Notes: generated by a model not told the origin, from the sequence alone. 40,184 nt of DNA from Lachnospiraceae bacterium (GCA_017620375.1 JAFZQN010000150.1:1-40184); one strand, 5' to 3'; shown: positions 24,118-33,625, counted from the stretch's first letter. Translations and numbers: made by a program.

Positions 24118-25375
24118 ACTGAATGATGAAGAATTAAAGCAAAGCTACCAAACTATCATGAACAGTATGGAAGCAGGGGAAGAAGAAAAAAATAGAGTCC
24201 TGGATCTATGCAGTAATGAAAACGGAAAGACGACTCCGAAACGTGTAGGGTGGCATATTTCCAAAGTTGCGGCAGCCGTATTGGCAGCAGTATGTGTTTT
24301 GGCATTAGGCGGCGGTATAGTATGGGCGAGAAACAGATCATTGGTAAATGATGCTTTCTACTCAAACTTCTCAAACAGTGAAGTGGGTGTTGAAGAGATT
24401 TTACAAAATGATGAAAATACAGAGGCCGTTACGCCTACGGATATCGACAAGGATAGTGAAACTACCATATCAAACAATAACAGTGATGATACAACTATAG
24501 ACAGCGGTGTGAGGAAAGAAATAAAATACGCATACAGTGGTGAAGAATTCACTATTGGGGATTATACCGTTGTCTGTGAAGGTGCCGGTTATGACAGTGC
24601 ACTTTTAAGGGGATATCTGTTTTTCAGCTTTTGGGATAAAGACGGAAATCCTGTAGATCAAGAACAGCTTATTTCCACAAGTAGATCACATATGGGGGAT
24701 ATGACGTTAACAAGAAAAATAATGTCGCATTTTATTCCTCTGGGTGATGATGAAGTGAATTTTACTTTCTATGAATCAGGCGGTATGTTTATCATTAGGA
24801 GTGGTAATTGCTTGTGTTTTACCTATGAGAGATTAAATAACAAAGGCTCCGATCCTGCACAGGATTATGGTGATATTAAGTTTTTAGTGCTTGATAAGAA
24901 AATTACGGAACAGATAGAAGAGGAACTTCAAGAGTTATGGGATACCGGGATATGTTCGGTTACAGCTTGGGACTTTGAAAAAGACAGACCTGTTCTCAAC
25001 TATGATCCGGACTCTATCCAGCCGGAGGTTGTTGAACTTCTGGATAAATATGATCCGCGAAGTATCAAAACTATAGATGCTGCTCCACAGATCATAGAGC
25101 TTCCAACATTAAAAGTGACAGTAGGAAGACTTGATGTCAGATTGGATTATAATGTTAATGATCTGGACATTGACAGTTTCATCTTAAGAAGAGATGACGG
25201 AACCGAGATTAAATTTACATACGGAGAAGAACGCTGGAAGGTTGAAGCAGACATGTATTACCTTACCGGAAACTTTATTGAAGGTGAAGACAGACAAGAG
25301 GTATATAGTTTAGGTTTTGTACTTGGTAAGGATGAAAAAGTAACTATAGAGGTAGATGGAGAGACATATAGGTAA
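24110..25375 (+). CDS. probable membrane anti-sigma factor
   Basis: A protein of 421 residues: cytoplasmic N-terminus (1-50), one membrane helix (~51-72, VAAAVLAAVCVLALGGGIVW), an acidic Ser/Thr-rich stalk (~85-140), and a large outer beta-rich domain. Position overlapping an ECF gene and topology indicate an anti-sigma or sensor. The last ~90 residues match the remnant at 22928-23422. The outer part gives no recognised ligand-binding motif. Confidence 0.75.
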   Translation: MSKLNDEELKQSYQTIMNSMEAGEEEKNRVLDLCSNENGKTTPKRVGWHISKVAAAVLAAVCVLALGGGIVWARNRSLVNDAFYSNFSNSEVGVEEILQNDENTEAVTPTDIDKDSETTISNNNSDDTTIDSGVRKEIKYAYSGEEFTIGDYTVVCEGAGYDSALLRGYLFFSFWDKDGNPVDQEQLISTSRSHMGDMTLTRKIMSHFIPLGDDEVNFTFYESGGMFIIRSGNCLCFTYERLNNKGSDPAQDYGDIKFLVLDKKITEQIEEELQELWDTGICSVTAWDFEKDRPVLNYDPDSIQPEVVELLDKYDPRSIKTIDAAPQIIELPTLKVTVGRLDVRLDYNVNDLDIDSFILRRDDGTEIKFTYGEERWKVEADMYYLTGNFIEGEDRQEVYSLGFVLGKDEKVTIEVDGETYR

Positions 25376-25389
25376 TAGGAAAAAAGTGC

Positions 25390-25685
25390 TTGCATTTTTT
25401 TGAGTTATGTATTATCATACATTCCAAGGCAATGAAGGAAAAGAGTAGTTACAGGGAAGTCTTAAGAGAGTGTCCGGCCGGTGCGAGGACATGGCGGAAA
25501 TGTTACGAATACGTTCCGGAGCCGCTTCCTGAAATGTTCAGTAGGGATAGACGGGTGCGCCCGATATTGCGCAAAGTGTGTGATGGCACATGATGAGGAG
25601 TGTTTTGTGAGAAGCACTTAAATAGAGGTGGTACCGCGGATTTTTCGCCCTCTGTTCCATAACCGGAGCAGAGGGTTTTATTTTT
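25390..25685 (+). promoter_or_regulatory. tyrosyl T-box leader with promoter and terminator
   Basis: Promoter TTGCAT (25390-25395), 17 bp, TATCAT (25413-25418). The T-box AGGTGGTACCGCGG (25626-25639) is unmistakable; its TGGT would pair with an ACCA tRNA end, matching tRNA-Tyr with discriminator A. The terminator CCCTCTGTTCC / GGAGCAGAGGG (25648-25675) with a T run follows, and the antiterminator would form with the T-box half. Uncharged tRNA-Tyr should open the switch. The specifier codon was not resolved by eye; tyrosine is inferred from the gene downstream. Confidence 0.9.
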
Positions 25686-25729
25686 GCTCCGAGATCAACA
25701 GGTATTTGTTTTACGAAAGGAGAAACACA

Positions 25730-26953
25730 ATGGGAATCTATGAAGAACTGATTGAGCGTGGACTTATCGCTCAGACTACCGATGAGGCACAGATAAGAGA
25801 TCTGGTCAACAACGGAAAAGCAACATTTTATATCGGGTTTGACTGTACGGCAGACTCTCTTACCGCAGGTCATTTTATGGCACTTACACTTATGAAGAGG
25901 CTTCAGCAGGCAGGCAATAAGCCGATAGCTTTGATAGGAGGCGGCACCACTATGATAGGTGACCCTTCCGGCAGAAGCGACATGAGAAAGATGCTTACAA
26001 GAGAAGATATCGATCACAATGCGGAGTGCTTTAAGAAGCAGATGGAGAGATTTATTGATTTTTCCGACGGAAAAGCTATGATGGTCAATAATGCCGACTG
26101 GCTTATGAACCTTAATTACATTGAGCTGCTCCGAGAGGTTGGTGCCTGTTTCTCGGTTAACAACATGCTTAGAGCCGAGTGCTACAAGCAGCGTATGGAG
26201 AAAGGACTTTCCTTCTTGGAGTTTAACTACATGATCATGCAGTCCTATGACTTTTATTACATGTTCCAGAAGTACAACTGTAACCTGGAGTTCGGCGGCG
26301 ATGACCAGTGGAGCAACATGCTGGGCGGTACAGAGCTTATCAGACGTAAGCTCGGCAAGGACGCTCATGCTATGACTATTACTCTTCTTACCGATTCCAA
26401 CGGCAACAAGATGGGCAAGACCGCAGGCAATGCAGTATGGCTTGATCCCGAGAAGACTTCACCTTACGATTTCTACCAGTACTGGAGAAATATCGGTGAT
26501 GCCGATGTGGATAAGTGTATCAAGATGCTTACGTTTCTTCCTATGGAGCAGATCCGTGAGATCGAGAAGTGGGATGGTTCACGTATAAATGAGAAAAAGA
26601 TGCTGCTGGCACATGAGCTCACTGAGCTTGTACACGGCAAGGAAGAGGCTGATAAGGCAGAGGCTACAGCTAAGGCTCTTTTTGCAGGCGGCGGAGATGA
26701 TGCAAATATGCCTACCACTACATTAAATGCTGCTGATATCCCTGCTGAGGGTCTCGGCATCATCGATCTTTTAAGCCAGTGCGGACTTATCCCTTCCAAG
26801 GGCGAGGGCAGACGTCTTGTAGAACAGGGCGGCGTAAGCGTGGACGGCGAGAAGGTACCTTCTTTTGATTTCAAGGTATCTAAGGATGCTTTACTTGCAG
26901 GTGTTAAGATCAAGAAGGGTAAGAAGGTATTTCATAAGGCGATCGCAGAGTGA
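25730..26953 (+). CDS. tyrS: tyrosyl-tRNA synthetase
   Basis: A protein of 407 residues, class I synthetase of the short bacterial TyrRS type. The HIGH-like site is in FDCTADSLTAGHF (~38-49), substrate-binding motifs include GGDDQWSNMLGG, and the KMSKS equivalent is KMGKT (~226-230). A C-terminal S4 RNA-binding domain spans ~340-405 (RRLVEQGGVSVDGEKV). It charges tRNA-Tyr with tyrosine in the cytosol. Start at 25730 follows AAAGGAG; the open frame extends upstream into the T-box terminator and should not be used. Regulated by the T-box. Confidence 0.95.
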   Translation: MGIYEELIERGLIAQTTDEAQIRDLVNNGKATFYIGFDCTADSLTAGHFMALTLMKRLQQAGNKPIALIGGGTTMIGDPSGRSDMRKMLTREDIDHNAECFKKQMERFIDFSDGKAMMVNNADWLMNLNYIELLREVGACFSVNNMLRAECYKQRMEKGLSFLEFNYMIMQSYDFYYMFQKYNCNLEFGGDDQWSNMLGGTELIRRKLGKDAHAMTITLLTDSNGNKMGKTAGNAVWLDPEKTSPYDFYQYWRNIGDADVDKCIKMLTFLPMEQIREIEKWDGSRINEKKMLLAHELTELVHGKEEADKAEATAKALFAGGGDDANMPTTTLNAADIPAEGLGIIDLLSQCGLIPSKGEGRRLVEQGGVSVDGEKVPSFDFKVSKDALLAGVKIKKGKKVFHKAIAE

Positions 26954-26988
26954 TTGACATAAAAGTTGTATTATGTTATATATACAAC
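26954..26988 (+). promoter_or_regulatory. promoter of the dlt-like operon with inverted repeat
   Basis: TTGACA (26954-26959, overlapping the tyrS stop codon), 17 bp, TATATA (26977-26982). An inverted repeat GTTGTAT (26965-26971) / ATACAAC (26982-26988) covers the spacer and -10 and may be a repressor site. Confidence 0.65.
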
Positions 26989-27030
26989 ATATAGTATTAT
27001 TTAATGTCAATATAGTAGTTGGAGAAGAAA

Positions 27031-28512
27031 ATGGATTCAATAGTACAGGCACTCAGCATCCATGCTAAGGAAACTCCGGACCGTATAGCGGTCATAGCGG
27101 ATGATGAGCAGATAACCTACGGGGAACTTTGGAAAGAAGTACAGGGCTTTGCGGAGTTTTTACGTAAGCAAGGTTTTGAAAAGGGTTCAAGGATAACCGT
27201 TAAGGCAGCCCCTTCCATATGGTTTGCGGTTTCGTGTTTCGGTATCCATCTTTCGGGAAATGTACATGTCCCGATGGAGAAGACCATAGGTCCCGAGGGT
27301 ATAATAAATATTGCGGATGAGCTCAGCGCATCCATGATCGTGGCAGATACGGATCTTTCGGACAGGATCTCGGAAAATGACGGGAAATATAAGTATATTT
27401 CATCGGCGTTAGTCAGGGAGACAGCGAAAGAGTATTATCGTGACGGGCTTGTGTTCGACTTCCCTACTTTGGATATGACCTGTGATATCATGTTTACTAC
27501 CGGTACTACAGGAAAATCAAAGGGTGTTATGGAGTCGCACAGGGCGGTTGTGGCTGTTTCTGAAAATGTTCAGTACGGTGCCGAGATACCTAAGGACAAT
27601 ATCTATCTTGTGCCCGCACCCATCAATCATGCTTCAGCCATAAGAAAGCTGTATGTGAGTATACTTACAGGTACTACTGTGGTACTGCTGGACGGCTTTA
27701 CCGATGTTAAGAAATTTTTCAATTACGTGGAAAAATACAAGGTTACTTCCATACTTATGCCTCCTGCGGCAGTCAGGATGATCCTGCTTTTGGCAGAAAA
27801 GAACCTGGCTAAGTATTCGGGGCAGCTGCATCATATCCATACCGGTTCTGCAGCATTCCCGGAGGCAGATAAGGACAAGCTCTGCGAGATACTTCCCGAG
27901 ACCAGGCTTTATTTCGCTTATGGCTCTTCCGAAGCAGGCTGTGTTTCCATGTATGATTACTCTAAGAACAGAGGTCTTATCAGCTGTGTAGGTAAGCCCA
28001 ATAAGAATGCGAATATCTTTATAGTGGATGAAAATCGTAATCCCATAAAGTCTTCCAAGGAAAACCAGGGACTGATCGCTATCTCCGGCGGTATGGTAAT
28101 GCAGGGGTATTACAATGCACCCGAGCTTACGGGCGAAGTACTAAAGGATGGCGTGGTCTATACCAACGATATCGGTTACATAGATGATGAAGGTTTTGTA
28201 TATATGCTCGGAAGACGCGGCGACGTTATCAATATCGGCGGCTTGAAGATAGCTCCCACCGAGGTTGAAAACGTGGTGCTCCGTTACCCGGACATCGCCG
28301 ACTGTGCATGTTTCGCCAAGGAAGACAGGATGGGCGGCGTAGTGCCGAGACTTAATGTTGTTATGAAAAAGGGATGTGAGCTTGATGCGGCTAAGCTTAG
28401 AGCACATATGGCAGAGCATCTTGAGGCATTTAAGATCCCGAAGCAGATAGTTGCGGTTGATGAGCTTCCGAAGACTTCGAACGGTAAGCTGGACCGTAAG
28501 AGGCTCGTATAA
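27031..28512 (+). CDS. DltA-like AMP-forming adenylating enzyme
   Basis: A protein of 493 residues of the ANL superfamily: P-loop-like FTTGTTGKSKGV (~154-165), YGSSEAG (~297), the hinge segment LGRRGDVINIGGLKI and a C-terminal lysine motif NGKLDRKRL. Followed by a carrier protein, an MBOAT protein and an SGNH protein, it fits the step that activates an acyl or D-alanyl group and loads it on the carrier. Length is close to DltA (~500). Substrate cannot be read from the sequence: D-alanine is likely by context. Start 27031 has GGAG 6 bases upstream; TTG at 27019 overlaps that site. Confidence 0.8.
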   Translation: MDSIVQALSIHAKETPDRIAVIADDEQITYGELWKEVQGFAEFLRKQGFEKGSRITVKAAPSIWFAVSCFGIHLSGNVHVPMEKTIGPEGIINIADELSASMIVADTDLSDRISENDGKYKYISSALVRETAKEYYRDGLVFDFPTLDMTCDIMFTTGTTGKSKGVMESHRAVVAVSENVQYGAEIPKDNIYLVPAPINHASAIRKLYVSILTGTTVVLLDGFTDVKKFFNYVEKYKVTSILMPPAAVRMILLLAEKNLAKYSGQLHHIHTGSAAFPEADKDKLCEILPETRLYFAYGSSEAGCVSMYDYSKNRGLISCVGKPNKNANIFIVDENRNPIKSSKENQGLIAISGGMVMQGYYNAPELTGEVLKDGVVYTNDIGYIDDEGFVYMLGRRGDVINIGGLKIAPTEVENVVLRYPDIADCACFAKEDRMGGVVPRLNVVMKKGCELDAAKLRAHMAEHLEAFKIPKQIVAVDELPKTSNGKLDRKRLV

Positions 28513-28516
28513 GAGA

Positions 28517-28622
28517 TTACACCTCATCCGTCGCCTGACGGCGACACCTTGTCTTCGCCAGACGGGCATCGCACTACTACGTGATGCGATCAGCCCCTCA
28601 AAGGGGAAGGCTTGGGGGTGAG
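28517..28622. repeat. intergenic repeat with nested hairpins
   Basis: CACCTCATCCGTCGCCTGAC ... CCCCTCAAAGGGG ... GGGGGTGAG resembles a widespread Clostridia-type intergenic repeat (recognised from memory). It contains three short hairpins (CGTCGCC/GGCGACA, GCATCGCAC/GTGATGCG, CCCCTCAAAGGGG). It sits inside the operon between the adenylating enzyme and the carrier protein genes. Confidence 0.55.
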
Positions 28623-28650
28623 TGGAGTATATATTTGAAAGGGAATTATC

Positions 28651-28884
28651 ATGTTAGACAGAATTATTGAGATCTTACAGGGTATCCGCGATGACATTGA
28701 TTATTATTCGGAGGATTCTCTGATCGATGACGGTATCTTTGATTCATTTGATATCGTAGGACTTGTTAGTGAATTAAAGGATGAGTTTGATATCGATATC
28801 ATCATCGACGATCTTACACCTGCAAACTTTAACAGCGCAGAAAGCATCTGTGCTCTGGTAAAGAAGCTTCAGGACGAGGACTAA
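28651..28884 (+). CDS. DltC-like acyl carrier protein
   Basis: A protein of 77 residues, acidic, all-helical carrier type. The phosphopantetheine attachment serine is Ser32 in GIFDSFDIVGLV. Length and the Asp-Ser-Phe site match DltC-like D-alanyl carrier proteins. It would accept the activated group from the upstream enzyme and pass it to the MBOAT protein. AAAGGG precedes the start. Confidence 0.85.
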   Translation: MLDRIIEILQGIRDDIDYYSEDSLIDDGIFDSFDIVGLVSELKDEFDIDIIIDDLTPANFNSAESICALVKKLQDED

Positions 28885-28930
28885 GGAAGTATTTAGCATA
28901 CGTCCTTAAGGGAAAGAAAATGATTTCTAA

Positions 28931-28976
28931 ATAAGGTTTAACGGTTTTCTTAGTAAAGGAAAACGCTAAGCCTTAT
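28931..28976. repeat. imperfect inverted repeat in the dlt-like operon
   Basis: ATAAGGTTTAACGGTTTTC (28931-28949) is complementary, with a few mismatches, to GGAAAACGCTAAGCCTTAT. No T run follows, so it is more likely an mRNA-stabilising or processing hairpin than a terminator. Confidence 0.5.
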
Positions 28977-29031
28977 AGTTATGTGGTGAAATACATGACC
29001 GCTTACCCGGTCTATGTATATGGAGACTTTT

Positions 29032-30633
29032 ATGGCTTTAACTTCATTTTATTTTCTTGTATTTCTGGCAGTGGTGATCGTGCTGTACTATCTGGTCCCT
29101 AAAAAGATCCAGTGGGTATGGCTGCTTATTGTCAGCTACGCCTTTTATCTGTACAGCGGTATAGGCCAGGTATTTTTCCTGCTGGGTACCACCATTGTCA
29201 CATACGGGTCCGGTCTTCTCATGCAGAAAAGACGTGACCGGTATAAAGCTGAGCTTGCTTCCGATCCGTCTATGGATAGAGAGAAGAAACAGGAGCTTAA
29301 GAAAAAGGCAGGTAAAGACATCCATAAGATACAGGTACTTACGGTAGTGCTTGATCTGGTGGTGCTGGCTGTGGTCAAGTACAGCGGCTTTGCGATCAGC
29401 AATATAAACAGTATCTTAAAGAGCTTAGGCTCTGAGTCCGCTATCCCCGGTCTTAAGATCATAGTTCCCTTAGGTATATCATTCTATACGTTTATGGCCA
29501 TGGGATACGTTATAGATATCGGCCGCGGTAAGTACGAGGCTGAGAAGAATCCCGCAAAACTGGCTTTATTCCTTTCTTTTTTCCCTTCTATAGTACAGGG
29601 TCCCATTTCCAGATATGATGATGTCGGGAAAAAACTTGTCGAGCAGCATAAGATTAATTACGAAAACCTGACTTACGGCGCACAGCTAATCATGTTTGGT
29701 TTCTTTAAAAAGCTTGTTATAGCTGACAGAGTGGCTCCCGTAGTCACACAGATATTTTCCGTAAAGATGTTTGATAAGCTGTCCGGTACCACGATGTTTT
29801 TCGGTATGCTCTGTTATGCGGTACAGATATATTGTGACTTTTCCGGTGGTATAGATATCACTCGCGGTGTTGCTCAGATGATGGGCATAGAGCTTCCGCT
29901 CAACTTTGAAAGACCTTACTTCTCTACTTCTGTAGCGGAGTACTGGAGAAGATGGCATATCACGCTCGGTGCATGGATGAGAGAGTATGTTTTCTATCCC
30001 ATCATGCTTTCAAAGCCCATGTCAAAACTCAGCAAAAAGGTTAAGGAGAAGCACGGACAGAAGGCATCAAAGTATGTTCCGTCGGTTATCACTCCTTTTA
30101 TAGTATTTATACTTATAGGTATCTGGCACGGCGCCAACTGGAGATATGTGGCGTTCGGTCTTTACAATGCCGTGATAGTGGCAGGAAGTGTGGCTTTGGA
30201 GCCGTTGTTTAAGAAATGGGCCGAAAAGCTTCATATTAAAACGGATTCAAAGGGCTGGAAGGTATTTAAGATCATAAGGACTTTCCTGATCCTCGGTATC
30301 TCTAAAATATTAGTTAAGGCAGCGAGCCTTAAGATGGCGATAAAGACCATCTTTAAGATATTCACCAGCTTTAATCTTGCGTTCGGCAGTGAAATGGTGA
30401 AATACGGGTTTGACCTCGGATACAAGAACAATATTGTTTTAGGTCTTGCGGTACTTTTCCTGTTTATCATAAGCTTACTGCAGGAAAACGGCATCAAGAT
30501 CAGACAGTCCGTAGGAAAATGGTTCATCGTATTCAGATGGATAGCATATTTTGTACTTCTGATCATCATCCTGGTATTCGGTATCTACGGTCCGGAATAT
30601 GATGCAGCCAACTTCATATACCAGACATATTGA
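29032..30633 (+). CDS. DltB-like MBOAT acyltransferase
   Basis: A protein of 533 residues with about ten to twelve membrane helices. MBOAT marks are VQGPISRYDDV (~185), FERPYFSTSVAEYWRRWHIT (~302) and the catalytic histidine in GIWHGANWRYVAFG (~365). It would pass the carried group across the membrane. Longer than typical DltB (~400), closer to alginate O-acetyltransferase-like MBOATs, so the acyl group is not certain. Start chosen at 29032 (GGAG nearby). Confidence 0.85.
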   Translation: MALTSFYFLVFLAVVIVLYYLVPKKIQWVWLLIVSYAFYLYSGIGQVFFLLGTTIVTYGSGLLMQKRRDRYKAELASDPSMDREKKQELKKKAGKDIHKIQVLTVVLDLVVLAVVKYSGFAISNINSILKSLGSESAIPGLKIIVPLGISFYTFMAMGYVIDIGRGKYEAEKNPAKLALFLSFFPSIVQGPISRYDDVGKKLVEQHKINYENLTYGAQLIMFGFFKKLVIADRVAPVVTQIFSVKMFDKLSGTTMFFGMLCYAVQIYCDFSGGIDITRGVAQMMGIELPLNFERPYFSTSVAEYWRRWHITLGAWMREYVFYPIMLSKPMSKLSKKVKEKHGQKASKYVPSVITPFIVFILIGIWHGANWRYVAFGLYNAVIVAGSVALEPLFKKWAEKLHIKTDSKGWKVFKIIRTFLILGISKILVKAASLKMAIKTIFKIFTSFNLAFGSEMVKYGFDLGYKNNIVLGLAVLFLFIISLLQENGIKIRQSVGKWFIVFRWIAYFVLLIIILVFGIYGPEYDAANFIYQTY

Positions 30634-30678
30634 TCGCATTTGACCAATGGGGAAAATGTTTCTTGAAAGGTTTGAGAG

Positions 30679-31881
30679 ATGAATTTTAAACAGATCATCA
30701 AAATAGTATTATTTACTCTTATATTCGGAGTGATACTGTATTTCTTATGTGATATCTTCGAATATAAGAATAATTATATGGCCAAGGGCTATGAGAGCTA
30801 CAAGGCTTGTGAAGATGATACGGTAGACGCTGTATTTATCGGCACGAGCGGTGTCAGCCGTTCATGGATAGCGGTACAGGCATTTGAGGATTACGGCATG
30901 ACGGTCATGTCGTTTGCTGTGGATGCTCTTCCCTGCTGGCTTACACTCGATATGATCAAGGAAGCGTATAAGTATCAGACACCTAAGCTTCTGATCCTTG
31001 ATATGCGTATGTTTACCTTATATGATCCGTCAAAGGTACCCGATCTTTCGGTTACCCGTTCGAGACGTGTGATCGATACGCTGGATTTCTTTTCTTTAAA
31101 CAGGCTGGACGCGGTCAACAGAACACTGGAGCTTGCAAGTTCCTTTGAAAACTACGACATGTCAAGGTTTGATCCGTCTCTGTTCTTAAGCTTTATCCAG
31201 TATCACGGGATGTGGGCCGATGACGGGTTTGATCCTTTTGAGCAGATCGGAAGTCCTGTGGCAAAATACCTCGGCTTTTATGTAAACGGAAAGAACAGTA
31301 TTAAGAAAAAGAAGCTGAATAAACCCGAGTGGAACGCCGAGACCACCACGCTTACACAGATCTCGCTGGACTGTCTCGAGGAAATACTTGCATACTGCGA
31401 TGAAAACGGGATAGACCGTATTTTCGTGGATACTCCCCATTATCTCTCCAAGATCGAGAGCAAAAGAAATAACGAGTTCTGCAGGATCCTTGATGAAAAG
31501 GGCGAAAAGTACCTGATGCTTTCAGATGAAGAGTGGTATCTGACAGACGAAGAATTAGCAGCAGGAAGTTCCGATGAGCTTAAGTTTAACAGAAATGAGC
31601 ATTTCTATGACAGCTCACATGTAAATTATTACGGTGCGGTCATATTTACAAAGCTTTTTTCAAAATACCTTAGTGAGAATTATGATCTTCCCGATCACAG
31701 AGGTGACGAAAGGTGTCCCGAATGGGAGGGAAAGAATGAGAAGCTTATAAAGAAGATGCAGTCCCTGGAAAAGGAAAAGGCAGATAAGAAAGACGAAGAC
31801 GCCGGAAGCTCCGCCGAAGCCGACCAGGAGGAAAAGGAAAGACAGGAAGCCCTGGATGCTGCTAAAGCAGCGGGTGAATAA
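30679..31881 (+). CDS. DltD-like SGNH protein, membrane anchored
   Basis: A protein of 400 residues: one N-terminal membrane helix (~6-25), then an outer SGNH-hydrolase-like domain with the serine block FIGTSGVSRSW (Ser57) and the Asp-x-x-His block DSSHVNYYGA (~311-314). The tail (~345-400) is highly charged and repetitive (EKEKADKKDEDAGSS). It takes the DltD position in the operon and probably completes transfer of the acyl group to the envelope polymer. Confidence 0.75.
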   Translation: MNFKQIIKIVLFTLIFGVILYFLCDIFEYKNNYMAKGYESYKACEDDTVDAVFIGTSGVSRSWIAVQAFEDYGMTVMSFAVDALPCWLTLDMIKEAYKYQTPKLLILDMRMFTLYDPSKVPDLSVTRSRRVIDTLDFFSLNRLDAVNRTLELASSFENYDMSRFDPSLFLSFIQYHGMWADDGFDPFEQIGSPVAKYLGFYVNGKNSIKKKKLNKPEWNAETTTLTQISLDCLEEILAYCDENGIDRIFVDTPHYLSKIESKRNNEFCRILDEKGEKYLMLSDEEWYLTDEELAAGSSDELKFNRNEHFYDSSHVNYYGAVIFTKLFSKYLSENYDLPDHRGDERCPEWEGKNEKLIKKMQSLEKEKADKKDEDAGSSAEADQEEKERQEALDAAKAAGE

Positions 31882-31890
31882 ACAAGATTT

Positions 31891-31934
31891 ATATGGTCCA
31901 AATAGGAAAGATTCTTATTTGGACCATATTTTTG
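31891..31934 (+). terminator. terminator of the dlt-like operon
   Basis: ATATGGTCCAAATA pairs perfectly with TATTTGGACCATAT, followed by TTTTTG. Confidence 0.9.
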
Positions 31935-31989
31935 ATTTATGGATATATTTCGAATGACAGCATACATATCTATATAATCAAAAAAATCC

Positions 31990-32040
31990 TTGACATAATG
32001 GTTGGTTGGTAGTATACTTACCATATAAGGTTGGCAACCA
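31990..32040 (+). promoter_or_regulatory. promoter and operators of the second blaI/M56 operon
   Basis: TTGACA (31990-31995), 17 bp, TATACT (32013-32018). Inverted repeats overlap it: TGGTA-N7-TACCA across -10 and GGTTGGCAACC (32029-32039) just downstream. They differ from the TTGTCTAA sites of the first pair, so the two repressors should not cross-talk. Confidence 0.7.
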
Positions 32041-32100
32041 ATTTATCAAAAAGTATATTATATTTCTAATGTTAGTGATATGGATAGAAAGGAGTTTGAT

Positions 32101-32460
32101 GTGGAGGATTATAGTTTAGGAGTGATAGAGTCGAAGTTTGCGGATATCATTTGGGAGAATGAACCTCTTCCTTCAGGGCAGTTGGTAAAACTGGCACAGG
32201 AAAATCTTGGATGGAAAAAAGCAACAACTTATTGTATTCTTAAGAAACTTTGTTTAAGGGGCTTATTTAAAAATGAGAACTATATGATCAGTTCCCTTAT
32301 TCCGAGAAATGAGTTTTATGGAAACCAAAGCAGTATTATGATCGATCGGACATTTAACGGGTCGCTACCTGAGTTCATGGTAGCGTTTGCGTCAGTCAGA
32401 AAGCCGGATAAAAAAGATATAGAAGCTATAAAGAAGTTGCTTAAAGAATGGGAGAAGTAA
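32101..32460 (+). CDS. BlaI/MecI-family repressor (second)
   Basis: A protein of 119 residues with the winged-helix pattern SLGVIESKFADIIWENEPLP and LGWKKATTYCILKKLCLRGL, then a helical dimerisation tail. Start chosen at GTG 32101: AAGGAG is 6 bases upstream, whereas the ATG at 32080 lies before that site and would add residues not seen in relatives. Followed at once by its M56 partner. Confidence 0.9.
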   Translation: MEDYSLGVIESKFADIIWENEPLPSGQLVKLAQENLGWKKATTYCILKKLCLRGLFKNENYMISSLIPRNEFYGNQSSIMIDRTFNGSLPEFMVAFASVRKPDKKDIEAIKKLLKEWEK

Positions 32461-32461
32461 T

Positions 32462-33625
32462 ATGCTGATAGAGCTATTTTTAAGGATAGCGGATCTAAGC
32501 ATGATATCCTGTATTATGATACCATTGGTTATGGTATTAAGAGCATTGCTTCACAATACTCCGAAATGGACAAGGTATTTATTATGGAGCATGGTGGCTA
32601 TTCGACTTATAATCCCGGGTTTTATAAATTCGAAAGTAAGTATTCTGCCTACTGACAGTATACTTACAGCTACAGGAATAAAACCAGATAAAGGTTACAC
32701 CTTTGGGGAATTAAGCAGTGTTGTGAGTTATAGTGACAGCAAAAAGAGCATTATTTTGGTTCTTACAGTTACTTGGCTTACAGGGATGGTTTCTTTGGTG
32801 CTGTGGTTTTTATTGGAACATATCAAGGTACAAAGAAAGTTAAGATTTGCGGTTGAATATGATAAAATCAGTGAAAAGAATGGGCAAATTCAAAAATTAC
32901 ATAGGTGTAAGGTTTGTTTTTTAGATGGAATCAGCTCGCCGTTTATTAAAGGCGTTATTCATCCGGTGATATATTTGCCTTCGGGAACGAAACAATGCGA
33001 TATACCATTTATTCTAGCACATGAAAATGTACATATATTAAGAAAGGATTATCTATGGAAGCAGTTCAGTTATATAATTGCTGCAATACATTGGTTTAAT
33101 CCATTTGTGTGGATTGCTTATGATTTATTCCTTTGCGATATGGAATATGCATGTGACGAGAAAGTGGTTTTAGAGCATGAAGAATCATTTAAGGTAGGAT
33201 ATCTTAATGTTTTACTGCGTTATATAGAAAAGGAACATAAGGTATCATTTAGTACTGTTGCATTTGGAAGAGTATCTATTAGAAGGAGGTTGAAAGGAAT
33301 CATGAACATTAAAAAATTTTCTTTTGGTGCGACAATAGTAGCTGTAGTGGTAGGAATAGGTGTTGGAGCTTTTTTTGCAACCAGGCCTGTGAAAGGCGAT
33401 GAAGTAGTAGAGACGGAACAGATTGTACAGACTACAGATGATAATACAGGAAAAGAAGTCACAAAAACAATTGTTCCCAAAGAAGAATGGGATGAGCTTG
33501 ATTTTGTTAAGGAGGGGCACTTGAGTACAGATCCTTTTGGAGAAACAAAAGAAATTATCAAGATTGAGAAATATGAAATGGAAACTGAAGATGGAATAAT
33601 AGTGAATTATGCTGTTACTCAATGA
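32462..33625 (+). CDS. BlaR1-like M56 sensor peptidase, short form
   Basis: A protein of 387 residues. Three N-terminal helices, the M56 domain with zinc motif HENVH (~187) and RKDYLWKQ, a fourth helix (~290-308, FGATIVAVVVGIGVGAFFA), and only ~75 outer residues. Lacks any penicillin-binding domain, so the signal must be sensed otherwise, perhaps via the secreted protein encoded next. The start follows the blaI-type stop by one base. Confidence 0.85.
   Translation: MLIELFLRIADLSMISCIMIPLVMVLRALLHNTPKWTRYLLWSMVAIRLIIPGFINSKVSILPTDSILTATGIKPDKGYTFGELSSVVSYSDSKKSIILVLTVTWLTGMVSLVLWFLLEHIKVQRKLRFAVEYDKISEKNGQIQKLHRCKVCFLDGISSPFIKGVIHPVIYLPSGTKQCDIPFILAHENVHILRKDYLWKQFSYIIAAIHWFNPFVWIAYDLFLCDMEYACDEKVVLEHEESFKVGYLNVLLRYIEKEHKVSFSTVAFGRVSIRRRLKGIMNIKKFSFGATIVAVVVGIGVGAFFATRPVKGDEVVETEQIVQTTDDNTGKEVTKTIVPKEEWDELDFVKEGHLSTDPFGETKEIIKIEKYEMETEDGIIVNYAVTQ

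Noticed and set aside
25390-25593. Open frame of 67 codons upstream of tyrS
   Set aside because: It lies wholly inside the T-box leader RNA and begins within the promoter.
33245-33622. Minus-strand open frames opposite the short M56 gene
   Set aside because: Phe/Ser/Cys-rich shadow translations without starts or motifs.
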